A DNA stretch of 36,865 nucleotides from Oscillospiraceae bacterium (GTDB lineage: Bacteria; Bacillota; Clostridia; Oscillospirales; Oscillospiraceae), in contig SVKR01000175.1 of the NCBI GenBank assembly GCA_015068365.1, forward strand, positions 1 to 36,865, read 5' to 3'. A model generated the notes under the pieces. It saw only the letters and a program-made list of their open reading frames with translations. It did not search any database and was not told where the DNA came from. The stretch's first letter is position 1. Each line of letters starts with the position of its first letter. The position numbers were made by a program, and so were the translations under genes. Below, piece after piece: positions 1 to 7,141 of the stretch.

Positions 1-1
1 C

Positions 2-88
2 AGGAAGGGTCTCTCGATTCTCGGCAGCGCCGCGGCGGACGCAAAGCCGCAGGCCGAACGCTGGCTGAAGGCCAACGGCGTGATTTGA
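2..88 (+). CDS. C-terminal end of a flavodoxin-like protein (partial)
   Basis: The reading frame open from the left edge ends with TGA at 86-88 and encodes 28 residues ending in AERWLKANGVI. The pattern of a Gly-Ser-Ala-rich stretch followed by an amphipathic helix with a Trp near the end (AERWLKANG) resembles the last strand and helix of short-chain flavodoxins of anaerobic Firmicutes, which carry FMN and transfer electrons in the cytosol. Only the C-terminus is visible, so the family call is tentative. The next gene starts 10 bases downstream on the same strand, so the two are probably co-transcribed. Confidence 0.5.
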   Translation, partial: RKGLSILGSAAADAKPQAERWLKANGVI

Positions 89-98
89 GGTGACTGAG

Positions 99-683
99 AT
101 GGATTACAAGCCCGGATACGTATATGACCTGATGGACGCGGGCGGCCCGACCGACGTGCGCGAGCCGTATTTCCGCGAAGCGGTGGACGAGATGATGCGC
201 GCCCGCACCCTCTGCGCCAGGGCGAACGCCGCCATGCCGGACGACCCGACCTACGTGACCTATCTGGAGGCGCTCTTCGGGCGAAAGCTCGACGACGTGC
301 GCATCCTCACGCCGTTCATCTGCGACTTCGGCAACCGCGTGAAGTTCGGCAAGGGCGTCTTCATCAACCACTCCGCGATCCTCTCCGCCTCCGGCGGCAT
401 CGAGTTTGACGACGGCTGCATGGCCGCGCCCGGGCTGCGGATCGCCACCATCAACCACGATATGAATCAGCGCCACACGCTCTACACCTACGGCAAGGTG
501 CGCATCAAGAAAAACGCCTGGATCGGGATGAACGTCACCATCTGCCCGGGCGTCACGATCGGGGAGTACGCCGTGGTGGCCGCCGGCGCTGTCGTCACGA
601 AGGACGTGCCGGATCACGCCATGGTGGGCGGCGTCCCGGCGAAGGTCATCCGCTATCTCGACCCGTCCGAGCAGAGGGAATGA
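99..683 (+). CDS. sugar O-acetyltransferase (maltose/galactoside acetyltransferase type)
   Basis: A 194-residue left-handed beta-helix (hexapeptide repeat) acetyltransferase that would move an acetyl group from acetyl-CoA to a sugar hydroxyl in the cytosol. The N-terminal Mac-type helical segment (about residues 12-60) is followed by hexapeptide turns; the family signature with the catalytic His is seen in IATINHD, and the trimer-type end GAVVTKDVPDHAMVGGVPAKVIR is typical of LacA/Maa/NodL enzymes. Length matches the family. ATG at 99 is preferred over the in-frame GTG at 90 because GAGG at 87-90 sits 8 bases upstream of it. It follows the flavodoxin-like gene closely and is closed by the hairpin terminator at 727-772. 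The true substrate is unknown. Confidence 0.88.
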   Translation: MDYKPGYVYDLMDAGGPTDVREPYFREAVDEMMRARTLCARANAAMPDDPTYVTYLEALFGRKLDDVRILTPFICDFGNRVKFGKGVFINHSAILSASGGIEFDDGCMAAPGLRIATINHDMNQRHTLYTYGKVRIKKNAWIGMNVTICPGVTIGEYAVVAAGAVVTKDVPDHAMVGGVPAKVIRYLDPSEQRE

Positions 684-726
684 ACATGGACGAGACCGAG
701 ACGATCCGGGAACACAACAAAACAAA

Positions 727-772
727 GCGCCCGACCGTCGGTGACGAAACCGACGGTCAGGCGCAGTTTTTA
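727..772. terminator. bidirectional intrinsic terminator
   Basis: Two 16-base arms (727-742 and 749-764) pair with one mismatch around a 6-base loop and are followed by TTTTTATTT on the plus strand; on the minus strand the hairpin is followed by TTTGTTTTGTT. It ends both the acetyltransferase transcript and the convergent sirtuin transcript, whose TAA stop (772-770) lies within the T tract. Confidence 0.85.
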
Positions 773-1756
773 TTTGAGCTGCTCCAGGATCGCACCGGCG
801 TCTCCGTCAATGCAGATGGAGCGGTCCTCGATCTTCCTGGGGCAGAAGGCCTCGCTGTAGTTCAGGCAGGCGTACACCGCCTTCGGGTTTTCCGCCGTCA
901 TCGCCCAGAAGGGGTATTTGATGATGACCGGGGTGTTGGCGCCGACGCCGATCTCCAGAAAGAGCGTGTGCGAATCTGCGTGCCGGCGGAGGAAGTCGGC
1001 ATACGCGGCCGAGGCGCGGTGCCAGCCCTCGTCCTCCACGAAGGAATCGTCCGCGCGCAGGTTCATGGCGACGTCCGATCCGTCGTCGGGGCACTTCGGG
1101 ATCAGAGAGGACGGGATACGCATGGCGACGCCCGCAGACCCGGGCTGGAAAACGCCGCCGGCGTCGCGGACAAAGCCCTGCGCCTCCATGGCCCGCATGA
1201 CCCAGTCCTCGTTGTCCCAGGTCTTCCGGATCGCGGGATCGACGCTCTGGAACAGGCCGTAGTCCCCCTGCGTGTAGAAAAGGCGCTTTTTGTCGAATCC
1301 GGCGCGCTGGAACTGGTGATCCACGTTGGTGGTGATGACGAAGTAATCCTTATCGCGCACCGTCTCCAGCAGCGTTTGGTAAACGCGCTTCGGCGCGTCG
1401 ATATAGCGGTTATAGTAGATGTGCCGCGCCCACCAGGCCCAGCGTGTCTCGGCGTCCGGGAAGGGATAAAACCCGCCGGAATACATATCCCGGATGCCGA
1501 AGCGCGCCGCGAAGTCCCCGAAGTATCGGTCAAAGCGCTCGCCGGAATAGGTGAAGCCGGCCGCGGTGGACAGCCCGGCTCCGGCGCCGATGACGAGCGC
1601 ATCCGCGCGCCCAATCTCCGCTTTCAGGCGCGCAAGCTGCTCCTCCCGGCTTCCGGCGCCGCGGGAAACGCCGGACGGAAAGGCGCGGACGGCAGCGATC
1701 CCTTTCCGGATCGTCTCCTGATAGCCGTTCGGTCTGATTTGATTTTGCTTCATCAT
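770..1756 (-). CDS. class M sirtuin (SirTM-like, NAD-dependent ADP-ribosyltransferase/deacylase family)
   Basis: A 328-residue SIR2-family protein using NAD+. The NAD-binding motif GAGAGLSTAAG is at residues 57-67 and TTNVDHQF at 142-149. Where canonical sirtuins have the catalytic His (LHG), this protein reads TQGDYG (162-167) with Gln163; this replacement is the hallmark of class M sirtuins, which in Staphylococcus and Streptococcus ADP-ribosylate a lipoylated GcvH-like carrier. The usual four-Cys zinc site is not evident. In known SirTM loci a macrodomain hydrolase, GcvH-L and a lipoate ligase are neighbours; none is here. Instead it is the last gene of a minus-strand unit behind a 26-residue ORF and a 53-residue Cys-rich protein. 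AAAGGTG lies 5 bases before the ATG at 1756. Substrate is not predictable. Confidence 0.85.
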   Translation of the reverse strand: MMKQNQIRPNGYQETIRKGIAAVRAFPSGVSRGAGSREEQLARLKAEIGRADALVIGAGAGLSTAAGFTYSGERFDRYFGDFAARFGIRDMYSGGFYPFPDAETRWAWWARHIYYNRYIDAPKRVYQTLLETVRDKDYFVITTNVDHQFQRAGFDKKRLFYTQGDYGLFQSVDPAIRKTWDNEDWVMRAMEAQGFVRDAGGVFQPGSAGVAMRIPSSLIPKCPDDGSDVAMNLRADDSFVEDEGWHRASAAYADFLRRHADSHTLFLEIGVGANTPVIIKYPFWAMTAENPKAVYACLNYSEAFCPRKIEDRSICIDGDAGAILEQLK

Positions 1757-1760
1757 GGAT

Positions 1761-1841
1761 TCACCTTTGCTGAAGATTTCTTCGGTGCCGGGCCGCGCGC
1801 AGCAGCGCGACGCGGGGGCTGATGGGGCTTTTCTGATACAT
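1761..1841 (-). CDS. 26-residue small ORF upstream of the sirtuin
   Basis: An ATG at 1841 with a strong GGGAGGG ribosome binding site 5-6 bases upstream opens a 26-residue, Arg-rich frame beginning MYQKSPISPRVALLR and stopping at 1761, four bases before the sirtuin start. The last codons (CAAAGGTGA) supply the ribosome binding site of the sirtuin, so translation of the two is probably coupled. It may be a leader peptide or a gene remnant; the PRV..LR start faintly resembles N-termini of glycyl radical enzymes, which I do not regard as evidence of function. Real translation is likely from the RBS, function unknown. Confidence 0.45.
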   Translation of the reverse strand: MYQKSPISPRVALLRAARHRRNLQQR

Positions 1842-1887
1842 GGTGCTCCCTCCCGTAATGTGTGTCGTGCGCTTTGCCGCAGGCGGC

Positions 1888-2049
1888 TCAGCTTTGTGCC
1901 GCCTCCGGCCAGCGGCAGGTGTTGTCGCGGTCAGAGAAGTGCCTGCACACCTCGCAGTATTCCGGCTCCTCGATGAGCGAGGTGCTGCAGCGGTCAAACC
2001 GCGGGCAAAAGCCCTCCGGGGAGACGCGGGGGTAAGTATTCTGTTCCAT
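1888..2049 (-). CDS. 53-residue Cys-rich small protein
   Basis: Not recognised. The frame encodes 53 residues with five cysteines, including a CxxxxxC pair near residue 15-21 (GFCPRFDRCS), a CxxC (YCEVCRHF) and a later Cys (NTCRWPE), a spacing that suggests a small metal- (zinc or Fe-S) binding domain. ATG at 2049 is chosen because GGAGG (2060-2056) is 6 bases upstream; the ATG at 2055 abuts the RBS. It is the first gene of the minus-strand unit that continues through the 26-residue ORF to the sirtuin, so it may be a partner or substrate of that enzyme. No signal peptide. Codon use fits the GC-rich chromosome. Confidence 0.65.
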   Translation of the reverse strand: MEQNTYPRVSPEGFCPRFDRCSTSLIEEPEYCEVCRHFSDRDNTCRWPEAAQS

Positions 2050-2098
2050 GTCCATCCTCCGTTCCCGATGCGCCGATGCGCTTGCTGCGATCTACAAT

Positions 2099-2125
2099 AT
2101 CATATCACAGCGGCGGCTGAAATGG
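2099..2125 (-). promoter_or_regulatory. possible promoter of the Cys-rich protein/sirtuin unit
   Basis: On the minus strand TATGAT (2104-2099) lies in a suitable place about 50 bases upstream of the first gene, with only a weak -35 (TTCCAT type) about 17 bases further up. It is back to back with the HxlR promoter. Confidence 0.35.
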
Positions 2126-2144
2126 AAGCGCCGCGCCCGGCGCA

Positions 2145-2174
2145 TTGACAAAATCTGCCCGCAGCGGGTATAAT
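2145..2174 (+). promoter_or_regulatory. sigma-A-type promoter of the HxlR gene
   Basis: A consensus TTGACA (2145-2150) and a consensus TATAAT (2169-2174) are separated by 18 bases, 28 bases upstream of the ATG at 2202. Confidence 0.85.
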
Positions 2175-2201
2175 CGGGAAAGCAAAGGGGGGAGACACGG
2201 A

Positions 2202-2591
2202 ATGCTGGACGAGATGCTGGATGAGATTGAGCAGTATGTCCGCTCCTGCGTGGACAATCACATCGGCCTGCCGGCCATTGAGATCATCGGCTCGAAATGG
2301 CAGATGCGGATCCTGTTCCACATGTGCCGCAAGAGCCCGCGCCGCTTCGGGGAGCTGAAACGGCGGCTTCCGGGGATCTCCAATGCGGCGCTGGCCGCGA
2401 CGCTGCACACGCTGCATTCCTACGGGCTGATCACCCGCACGGAGTATGACGAGCTGCCGCTTCGGGTGGAGTATTCCATCACGGAAGCGGGGGTGGAGCT
2501 GATGAAGCTGGACCACAAGATCGTGGAGTGGGAAAAGAAATACTGCAAGCCGCCGATCACGGAGGCAAAACAAAGGGATGAGCTCATTTGA
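2202..2591 (+). CDS. HxlR-family winged-helix transcriptional regulator
   Basis: A 129-residue DNA-binding regulator with the HxlR pattern: IEIIGSKWQMRILFHM (opening helix), RRFGELKRRLPGISNAALAATLHTLHSYGLITR (recognition helix region) and the wing YDELPLRVEYSITEAGVEL. Members bind as dimers and often sense redox or electrophile stress; the strictly N-terminal redox Cys of some HxlR sensors is not present, but Cys17 lies before the helix-turn-helix. ATG at 2202 follows GGGGGGAG by 7 bases. It is expressed from its own strong promoter and is divergent from the Cys-rich protein/sirtuin unit, which is therefore the likely target. The stop codon lies inside the terminator hairpin. Confidence 0.88.
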   Translation: MLDEMLDEIEQYVRSCVDNHIGLPAIEIIGSKWQMRILFHMCRKSPRRFGELKRRLPGISNAALAATLHTLHSYGLITRTEYDELPLRVEYSITEAGVELMKLDHKIVEWEKKYCKPPITEAKQRDELI

Positions 2592-2604
2592 GCTCATCCC
2601 TTTT
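2572..2604. terminator. intrinsic terminator between HxlR gene and SLH gene
   Basis: Arms AAAGGGATGAGCTCA (2572-2586) and its exact complement (2589-2603) form a near-perfect hairpin with A and T runs at the two ends, so it works in both directions. The HxlR stop codon TGA (2589-2591) is in the right arm. Confidence 0.85.
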
Positions 2605-2638
2605 GCTGGGGTGGAGAAAAAAGGATGGAGAAGAATTC

Positions 2639-5600
2639 TTACTTCATCACGCGCCACAGGAAGTACACCACGTCGGCGCGGGGGCAGTCCACGCCCGGGG
2701 CGACGGTGATGTCCAGTCCCTCCGTCACGCCGGCGGACTTGGCCCAGGACTCCGCCTCAGCGTACCAGCCGTCCGTGCCGATGCCCTGCGCGCGGTACAG
2801 GAAGGTGAGGATATCCGCCGTGGAGCAGGTCAGCGCCGGGGAGAAGTGAGCGGCATCCGTTCCCTTGGTGATGCCCTTTTCCACGGCCCAGAGCACGGCC
2901 TTGAAGTAGTAGTCCGCCTCGCTCACGTCCGCGAAGGGGTTCGCGGTGCTGCTCGGCTCCGGCTTGCCGGCGGCGCGCCACAGGAAGGTCACCGCCTGGC
3001 CGCGGGTCACGGTGCTCTGCGGGGCGAAGTGGGTGGCGTCCACGCCGTTGGTGACGGCTTTTTCCACGGCCCACTGCACCGCGTCATGGAAATAATCCTC
3101 CGCCTTGACGTCGGCAAAGCTCTGATTGCCCACGTGGATGACGGCATAGGCGTCCGCAGCGCCCTGGGCCTTGACGGCCACGCAGTAGTCGCCCTCCGCC
3201 GGGAAGCTGAGCTGGACCCGGCCGTTCACGGCCTTGGTGCCGCTGTCGACCAGGCTGTCCCAGCTGCTGCCGACGTACACGTCGCCGTTCATGGGGATTT
3301 GTGCGAAGGTGTAGCTGGGCTGGGACTCCCAGGTCCTGGCGATCAGGTTCACCGTCCCGCCGGCGGCGATGCGGGTCTCCTCCAGGTTCACATAGCTGCT
3401 GGTGACCTGGGGGTGGGCGCTGTCAAAGAGGCTGAGATAGTAGCAGTTGCCCGGCTGGGCGGGGTCGGTGACGGCCACGTAGCCGTCGTCGGAGTTCATG
3501 GCCAGGACAAAAGCGCCGTCCACGGTCATTTTCAGGGTGGAGGAGGCCTCCGCCTCATCCAGGCCCCAGACCTTGGTGAAGTAGCCGCGGTTGCCCGCCG
3601 TGACCTCCGGGTTGTCCGTGCCGGGATACTCGGCATCCTGCAGGGCGCGGAAGGCGTCGGCAATGGTCATGTTCTCCCTGTAGGGCACGGGGTAGAGGAT
3701 GATCTTCTCGCCGCTCTTGCCGGTCACGGCGTCGGCGCCGAGGGTCATGGTGAGGTAGACATAGCCCGGGTCACGCAGCACGTCGTAGTCATACTGGGCG
3801 GTGACGACCAGGTGGCGGTTGACCTTGTCAAAGGCGGTGTCCCAGCCGGTGTAGTTGTAGTGGTCGAACTGCGGCACCTCCGGCGCGGTGGCTGCGCCGC
3901 CGGGCTCGACATACTCGGTCTTCAGCGTGGCGTACTCCACGCCGTCGCGGAATTCCACATAGTACGGGCCGTTCTCATGCAGCACATGGCCGTCCATGTC
4001 GTAGTAATCAAAGGTCAGGCTGCCGTCGGGCTCGATGGTGGTGATCAGGCCCTTTGCCAGCACCCAGGCGCTGCCGCCGTAGGCGCCGGTGTACTCCACG
4101 TCGGAGATGCAGCCGGCGGAGAGATAGGTGAAGTTGATCTGGCGGGTGGTGCCGTTCTGGTCGATGGTGATGGTGTCGCCCGGACGGTAGACCATGTCAT
4201 AGCTCTCGTCAAAGTCGGAGTGGTTGTGGCCCCAGAGCACCACCAGGTTCGGGTACTTGTTGAACACATCCAGCAGCTTGTCGGCGTTTTCCTCCTTGCG
4301 GTCGCCCCAGAAGTGGATGGGGAAGTGGGTCAGGACGAAGATCGGCCGGTCGGTGGGGGCGGTGGCCAGATAGGCGTCAGCGCGCGCGATGTCCTCCTCG
4401 CTGTAGCCCTGGCTGTACTTGCTGGCGATGGCGCCGGCACCCAGGCAGTAGATGATGTAATCGTCGGTCTTCATCGCCTCGCCGACGCGGAAAAGACGCT
4501 GGGCAATGGGGTTTTCATAGTACTCCATGTAGTTGCCGCCGGCGTCGGGATACCATTCGTGGTTGCCGAAGGTGAACACCGTCGTGCCGATGGCGCCGGC
4601 GTCCACCTTGCCGTCCAGATAGGAGAAGACGGGCTCCAGGTTGCTCCAGTACTCCTCCGGCGTGGCGCTGTAGGCGCTGCCCATGTCGCCCAGAGAGCCC
4701 ATCGCGTCGATGTAGCCCACCTCTTCGGAGACCTTGTCGAACCAGACCTGAAGGTTGTTCTGCGCGTACTTGGTGGAGTGGTGGATGTCGGTGACGAAGG
4801 CCAGGGTGATGGAGCCGTCGGCGTTCTTCACGGCGGCGCGCTCCACGCAGGGCAGGTCACTGCCGTCGGGGATGAACTTTTCCTCCTTGGCGACCTTGGG
4901 CATCTCCCGGCCGTAGAGGGTGAATTTCGCGGCGTCGGACGCCTCCAGCGACTGGTCGAACTTGCCGGTGGCGGCGTCAAAGGTCAGGTAGTACATCTTG
5001 TGCATGAGGATGGTGCCGGTGGTGGCGTCGTACTCAAAGGTGCGCCCGCCGGTGAAGGTCATCAGACCGTGGCTGCCGGCGAAGATGAAAACGCCCGGCG
5101 TGCCGGCGCTTTCCACCGTGCTGCCCTCGCGTGCCGTCCAGGCCACGGCGGGGGCGGGGGAGGTGATGGTGTCGCCCGCCACGGTGACGGGCTGGGAGGT
5201 CAGCGCCTCGCCGTCATAGGCCAGGGCCGCGCCGGACTCCGTGACGATGACGAACTGGTCATCCTCCGTGAAGGCGTCGGTCTTCGTGAATACCGGAACC
5301 GGCTCATACAGCGTGATGGCAGCGGCCTCGGACGCTTCCAGCGACTCGTCGAACTTGCCGGTCGCGGCGTCGAAGGTCAGATAGTACATCTTGTGCATCA
5401 GCACGGTCTTCGCCGCGGCGTCGTACTCGAAGGTGCGGCCGCCGGTGAAGGTCATCAGACCGTGGCTGCCGGCGAAGATGAAGACGCCCGGCGTGCCGGC
5501 GCTTTCAATGGCGCTGTCCTCGCGCGCGGTCCACACGGCCGATTTGTCGCTGAGCGTGATCACGCCATCGGCCTCGGTGACGGACTGGGATGTGAGCGCC

Positions 5601-5797
5601 TCGCCGTCAAAGGCCAGCGCGAACTTCCCGCCGGCTGTCTCCGCGACGACCAGGTAATCCATCCCCTCCGTCATCGCCTCGGCGGGACGGTAAGCCGTGC
5701 CGGGCTCCGCGGCCAGCGCGGGCGCGCCCAGCAGGGAGCACAGCATTGCCAGCATCAGCAGGAATGCCAGAATGTGGGTTCCGTTTCTCGTTTTCAT
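2639..5797 (-). CDS. secreted SLH-domain metallophosphoesterase
   Basis: A 1052-residue surface protein. A signal peptide (MKTRNG, hydrophobic core, cleavage after ALA near residue 29) is followed by two nearly identical 131-residue modules (about 43-167 and 174-298), a calcineurin-like phosphoesterase domain with the metal ligands VTDIHHS (near 336), GSLGDMG, FGNHEWY (near 412), LTHFPIHF and WGHNHSD (near 523), bacterial Ig-like/DUF4430-like beta-rich regions with WGLDEAEASSTLKMTVDG, and three C-terminal S-layer homology repeats (about 896-1052; FADVKAEDYFHDAVQWAVE type). It would hydrolyse phosphoester substrates while bound to the cell wall. ATG at 5797 has GAGGAGGG about 7 bases upstream and gives a clean signal peptide. 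SLH repeat 3 is shortened. Confidence 0.9.
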   Translation of the reverse strand: MKTRNGTHILAFLLMLAMLCSLLGAPALAAEPGTAYRPAEAMTEGMDYLVVAETAGGKFALAFDGEALTSQSVTEADGVITLSDKSAVWTAREDSAIESAGTPGVFIFAGSHGLMTFTGGRTFEYDAAAKTVLMHKMYYLTFDAATGKFDESLEASEAAAITLYEPVPVFTKTDAFTEDDQFVIVTESGAALAYDGEALTSQPVTVAGDTITSPAPAVAWTAREGSTVESAGTPGVFIFAGSHGLMTFTGGRTFEYDATTGTILMHKMYYLTFDAATGKFDQSLEASDAAKFTLYGREMPKVAKEEKFIPDGSDLPCVERAAVKNADGSITLAFVTDIHHSTKYAQNNLQVWFDKVSEEVGYIDAMGSLGDMGSAYSATPEEYWSNLEPVFSYLDGKVDAGAIGTTVFTFGNHEWYPDAGGNYMEYYENPIAQRLFRVGEAMKTDDYIIYCLGAGAIASKYSQGYSEEDIARADAYLATAPTDRPIFVLTHFPIHFWGDRKEENADKLLDVFNKYPNLVVLWGHNHSDFDESYDMVYRPGDTITIDQNGTTRQINFTYLSAGCISDVEYTGAYGGSAWVLAKGLITTIEPDGSLTFDYYDMDGHVLHENGPYYVEFRDGVEYATLKTEYVEPGGAATAPEVPQFDHYNYTGWDTAFDKVNRHLVVTAQYDYDVLRDPGYVYLTMTLGADAVTGKSGEKIILYPVPYRENMTIADAFRALQDAEYPGTDNPEVTAGNRGYFTKVWGLDEAEASSTLKMTVDGAFVLAMNSDDGYVAVTDPAQPGNCYYLSLFDSAHPQVTSSYVNLEETRIAAGGTVNLIARTWESQPSYTFAQIPMNGDVYVGSSWDSLVDSGTKAVNGRVQLSFPAEGDYCVAVKAQGAADAYAVIHVGNQSFADVKAEDYFHDAVQWAVEKAVTNGVDATHFAPQSTVTRGQAVTFLWRAAGKPEPSSTANPFADVSEADYYFKAVLWAVEKGITKGTDAAHFSPALTCSTADILTFLYRAQGIGTDGWYAEAESWAKSAGVTEGLDITVAPGVDCPRADVVYFLWRVMK
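5038..5560 (-). repeat. tandem 393-bp internal duplication in the SLH phosphoesterase gene
   Basis: The segment around 5041-5120 recurs around 5434-5513 with an exact 393-bp (131-codon) offset; DNA identity is very high around the codons for the AGTPGVFIFAGSHGLMTF stretch and the MHKMYYLTFDAATGKFD stretch. This indicates a recent duplication of a module of about 125 residues. Confidence 0.8.
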
Positions 5798-5858
5798 GAT
5801 AGCCCTCCTCTTTTTCTCGTTTCTCCGGCGGCAGATGACGCCGGGCCGTTTCAAGTTC

Positions 5859-5887
5859 ATTGTAGTTTTACGGCGGAGGGCTTACAA
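5859..5887 (-). promoter_or_regulatory. promoter of the SLH phosphoesterase gene
   Basis: On the minus strand TTGTAA (5887-5882) and TACAAT (5864-5859) are separated by 17 bases, giving a leader of about 55 bases before the ATG at 5797. Confidence 0.7.
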
Positions 5888-5925
5888 GTAGTATTATTTT
5901 TTTTACCAGGCAGAGGGAGAAGCAC

Positions 5926-5960
5926 ATCACCCGCCTCCGGGAATGACGGAGGCGGGTGAT
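5926..5960. terminator. hairpin downstream of azlD
   Basis: Perfect 14-base arms (5926-5939 and 5947-5960) with a 7-base loop lie directly after the azlD stop. The following minus-strand sequence is only weakly T-rich, so the strength as a terminator is uncertain. Confidence 0.6.
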
Positions 5961-5964
5961 GAAT

Positions 5965-6288
5965 TCACATGACACGAATCAAAACCATATAGCAGGCGGT
6001 GCCGGCGATGATGGACAGATACATATTGTTCCGCACTGCCTGCAAAATCACCACCAGCGCGCCCGCGGCGAGCGCCGGGATGCCGTAGGGGGCATTGGCG
6101 AAGGAGGTGTCCCGCAGACAGTAGATGACCAGCACGGTCATGATGGCGGGCGGCAGCACCCGGCCCAGATAGCGCACCACGCCAGGAAGAGGGCGGCTGC
6201 CGAACAGCAGAAAGGGGAAGGCCCGCAGGGCCCAGGTGACCAGCGCCACCACGGCGATGACCGCCGCGGGATAGAGGGCTTCACTCAT
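5965..6288 (-). CDS. azlD: AzlD-family branched-chain amino acid exporter subunit
   Basis: A 107-residue membrane protein with four hydrophobic segments and the AzlD features TWALRAFPFLLFG near the N-terminus and YLGRVLPPAIMTVLVIYCLRD in the middle. With AzlC it forms the two-component exporter of branched-chain amino acids in the cytoplasmic membrane. ATG at 6288 is chosen because it overlaps the azlC stop by 8 bases (ATGAGTGA), a coupled arrangement, and GAAGGTG lies upstream. The gene is followed by the hairpin at 5926-5960. Confidence 0.9.
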   Translation of the reverse strand: MSEALYPAAVIAVVALVTWALRAFPFLLFGSRPLPGVVRYLGRVLPPAIMTVLVIYCLRDTSFANAPYGIPALAAGALVVILQAVRNNMYLSIIAGTACYMVLIRVM

Positions 6289-6976
6289 CCGGCGCACCTT
6301 CTTTCTCCTCAATGCGCCCGCGCAGCAGCACCAGCACCACCAGCGCGCAGGCCAGAGTGGGGATCAGAAAGCTGTCCCGGCCCAGCAGCAGCAGGAAACA
6401 CAGCGCGCACACCGCCGCCGTCAGAAACGGCAGCTTGGAGCGGTGCTGCCGCCACTGGTTCACCACCACGACCAGGAAAAACGCGGTGGCGGCAAAGTCG
6501 ATGCCCCGCATGTCGAACTGCAGCACCCGCCCGGCGCACGCGCCGAGGAAGCAGCCGAAGATCCAGTAGAGGTGGTTGAGCAGGGCGATCAGAAAGGTGG
6601 CCCGGACCTCATTCAGATCGGGGGGAACCTGCACCGAGCAGAGGATGGAATAGGTCTCATCCGTCAGCGACAAAATCATGTAGGGGCAGCGCCAGCCCAT
6701 GGCGCGGAAGCGCTCGATAAAGCCCAGCCCGTAGAAAATGTGGCGGGCGTTGATGATGAGCGTCATCAGCCCCAGCGTGAGAAGCGAGGCGCCGGAGGTC
6801 ATCATGGGCACCATCACCAGCTGCATCGAACCGGCATAGATGAAAACCGCGCTGGCCGTACACAGCGCCACGCTGTAGCCCGCGTCGCTCATGAGGATGC
6901 CGAAGGCGATGCCGATGAACAGATAGGTGAAGAAGATCGGGACTGTCTGCCGCAGCGCAAAGCGCAACTCTTTCAT
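6281..6976 (-). CDS. azlC: AzlC-family branched-chain amino acid exporter subunit
   Basis: A 231-residue polytopic membrane protein with the AzlC signature region: LRFALRQTVPIFFTYLFIGIAFG at the start, FIYAGSMQLVMVPMM, INARHIFYGLGFIERF (the conserved NxRH motif) and LTDETYSI. It would export branched-chain amino acids or analogues together with AzlD. ATG at 6976 has AAAAAGGATG 8 bases upstream and gives the expected family length, so the longer frame starting at 7012 is not used. A good promoter lies at 7012-7041. It is divergent from the cation diffusion facilitator gene. Confidence 0.9.
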   Translation of the reverse strand: MKELRFALRQTVPIFFTYLFIGIAFGILMSDAGYSVALCTASAVFIYAGSMQLVMVPMMTSGASLLTLGLMTLIINARHIFYGLGFIERFRAMGWRCPYMILSLTDETYSILCSVQVPPDLNEVRATFLIALLNHLYWIFGCFLGACAGRVLQFDMRGIDFAATAFFLVVVVNQWRQHRSKLPFLTAAVCALCFLLLLGRDSFLIPTLACALVVLVLLRGRIEEKEGAPDE

Positions 6977-7011
6977 GGGGAAGTCATCCTTTTTCTCTTG
7001 AGAATGACCCA

Positions 7012-7041
7012 ATTATAGCATCGCTCCCGGACGGATGACAA
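7012..7041 (-). promoter_or_regulatory. promoter of azlCD
   Basis: On the minus strand TTGTCA (7041-7036) and consensus TATAAT (7017-7012) with an 18-base spacer precede the azlC start by about 35 bases. Confidence 0.8.
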
Positions 7042-7071
7042 GAAAAAACCGCTGCCCACCGGCGCAAACGC

Positions 7072-7100
7072 TTGCAGCGCGTCCTGCCGCGTGGTAAACT
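7072..7100 (+). promoter_or_regulatory. promoter of the CDF transporter gene
   Basis: TTGCAG (7072-7077) and TAAACT (7095-7100) with a 17-base spacer, 41 bases before the ATG at 7142. It is divergent from the azlCD promoter. Confidence 0.65.
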
Positions 7101-7141
7101 GAGGGCAACAAAACCGGAACGAATACGGAGGCGCAGACAAG

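Noticed and set aside
2588-5959. A very long plus-strand open frame (over 1100 codons) opposite the SLH phosphoesterase gene
   Set aside because: It is antisense to a gene with clear signal peptide, metal-ligand motifs and SLH repeats; the GC-rich codon pattern leaves the opposite strand open. It has no RBS and a low-complexity Gly/Val/His/Arg-rich product.
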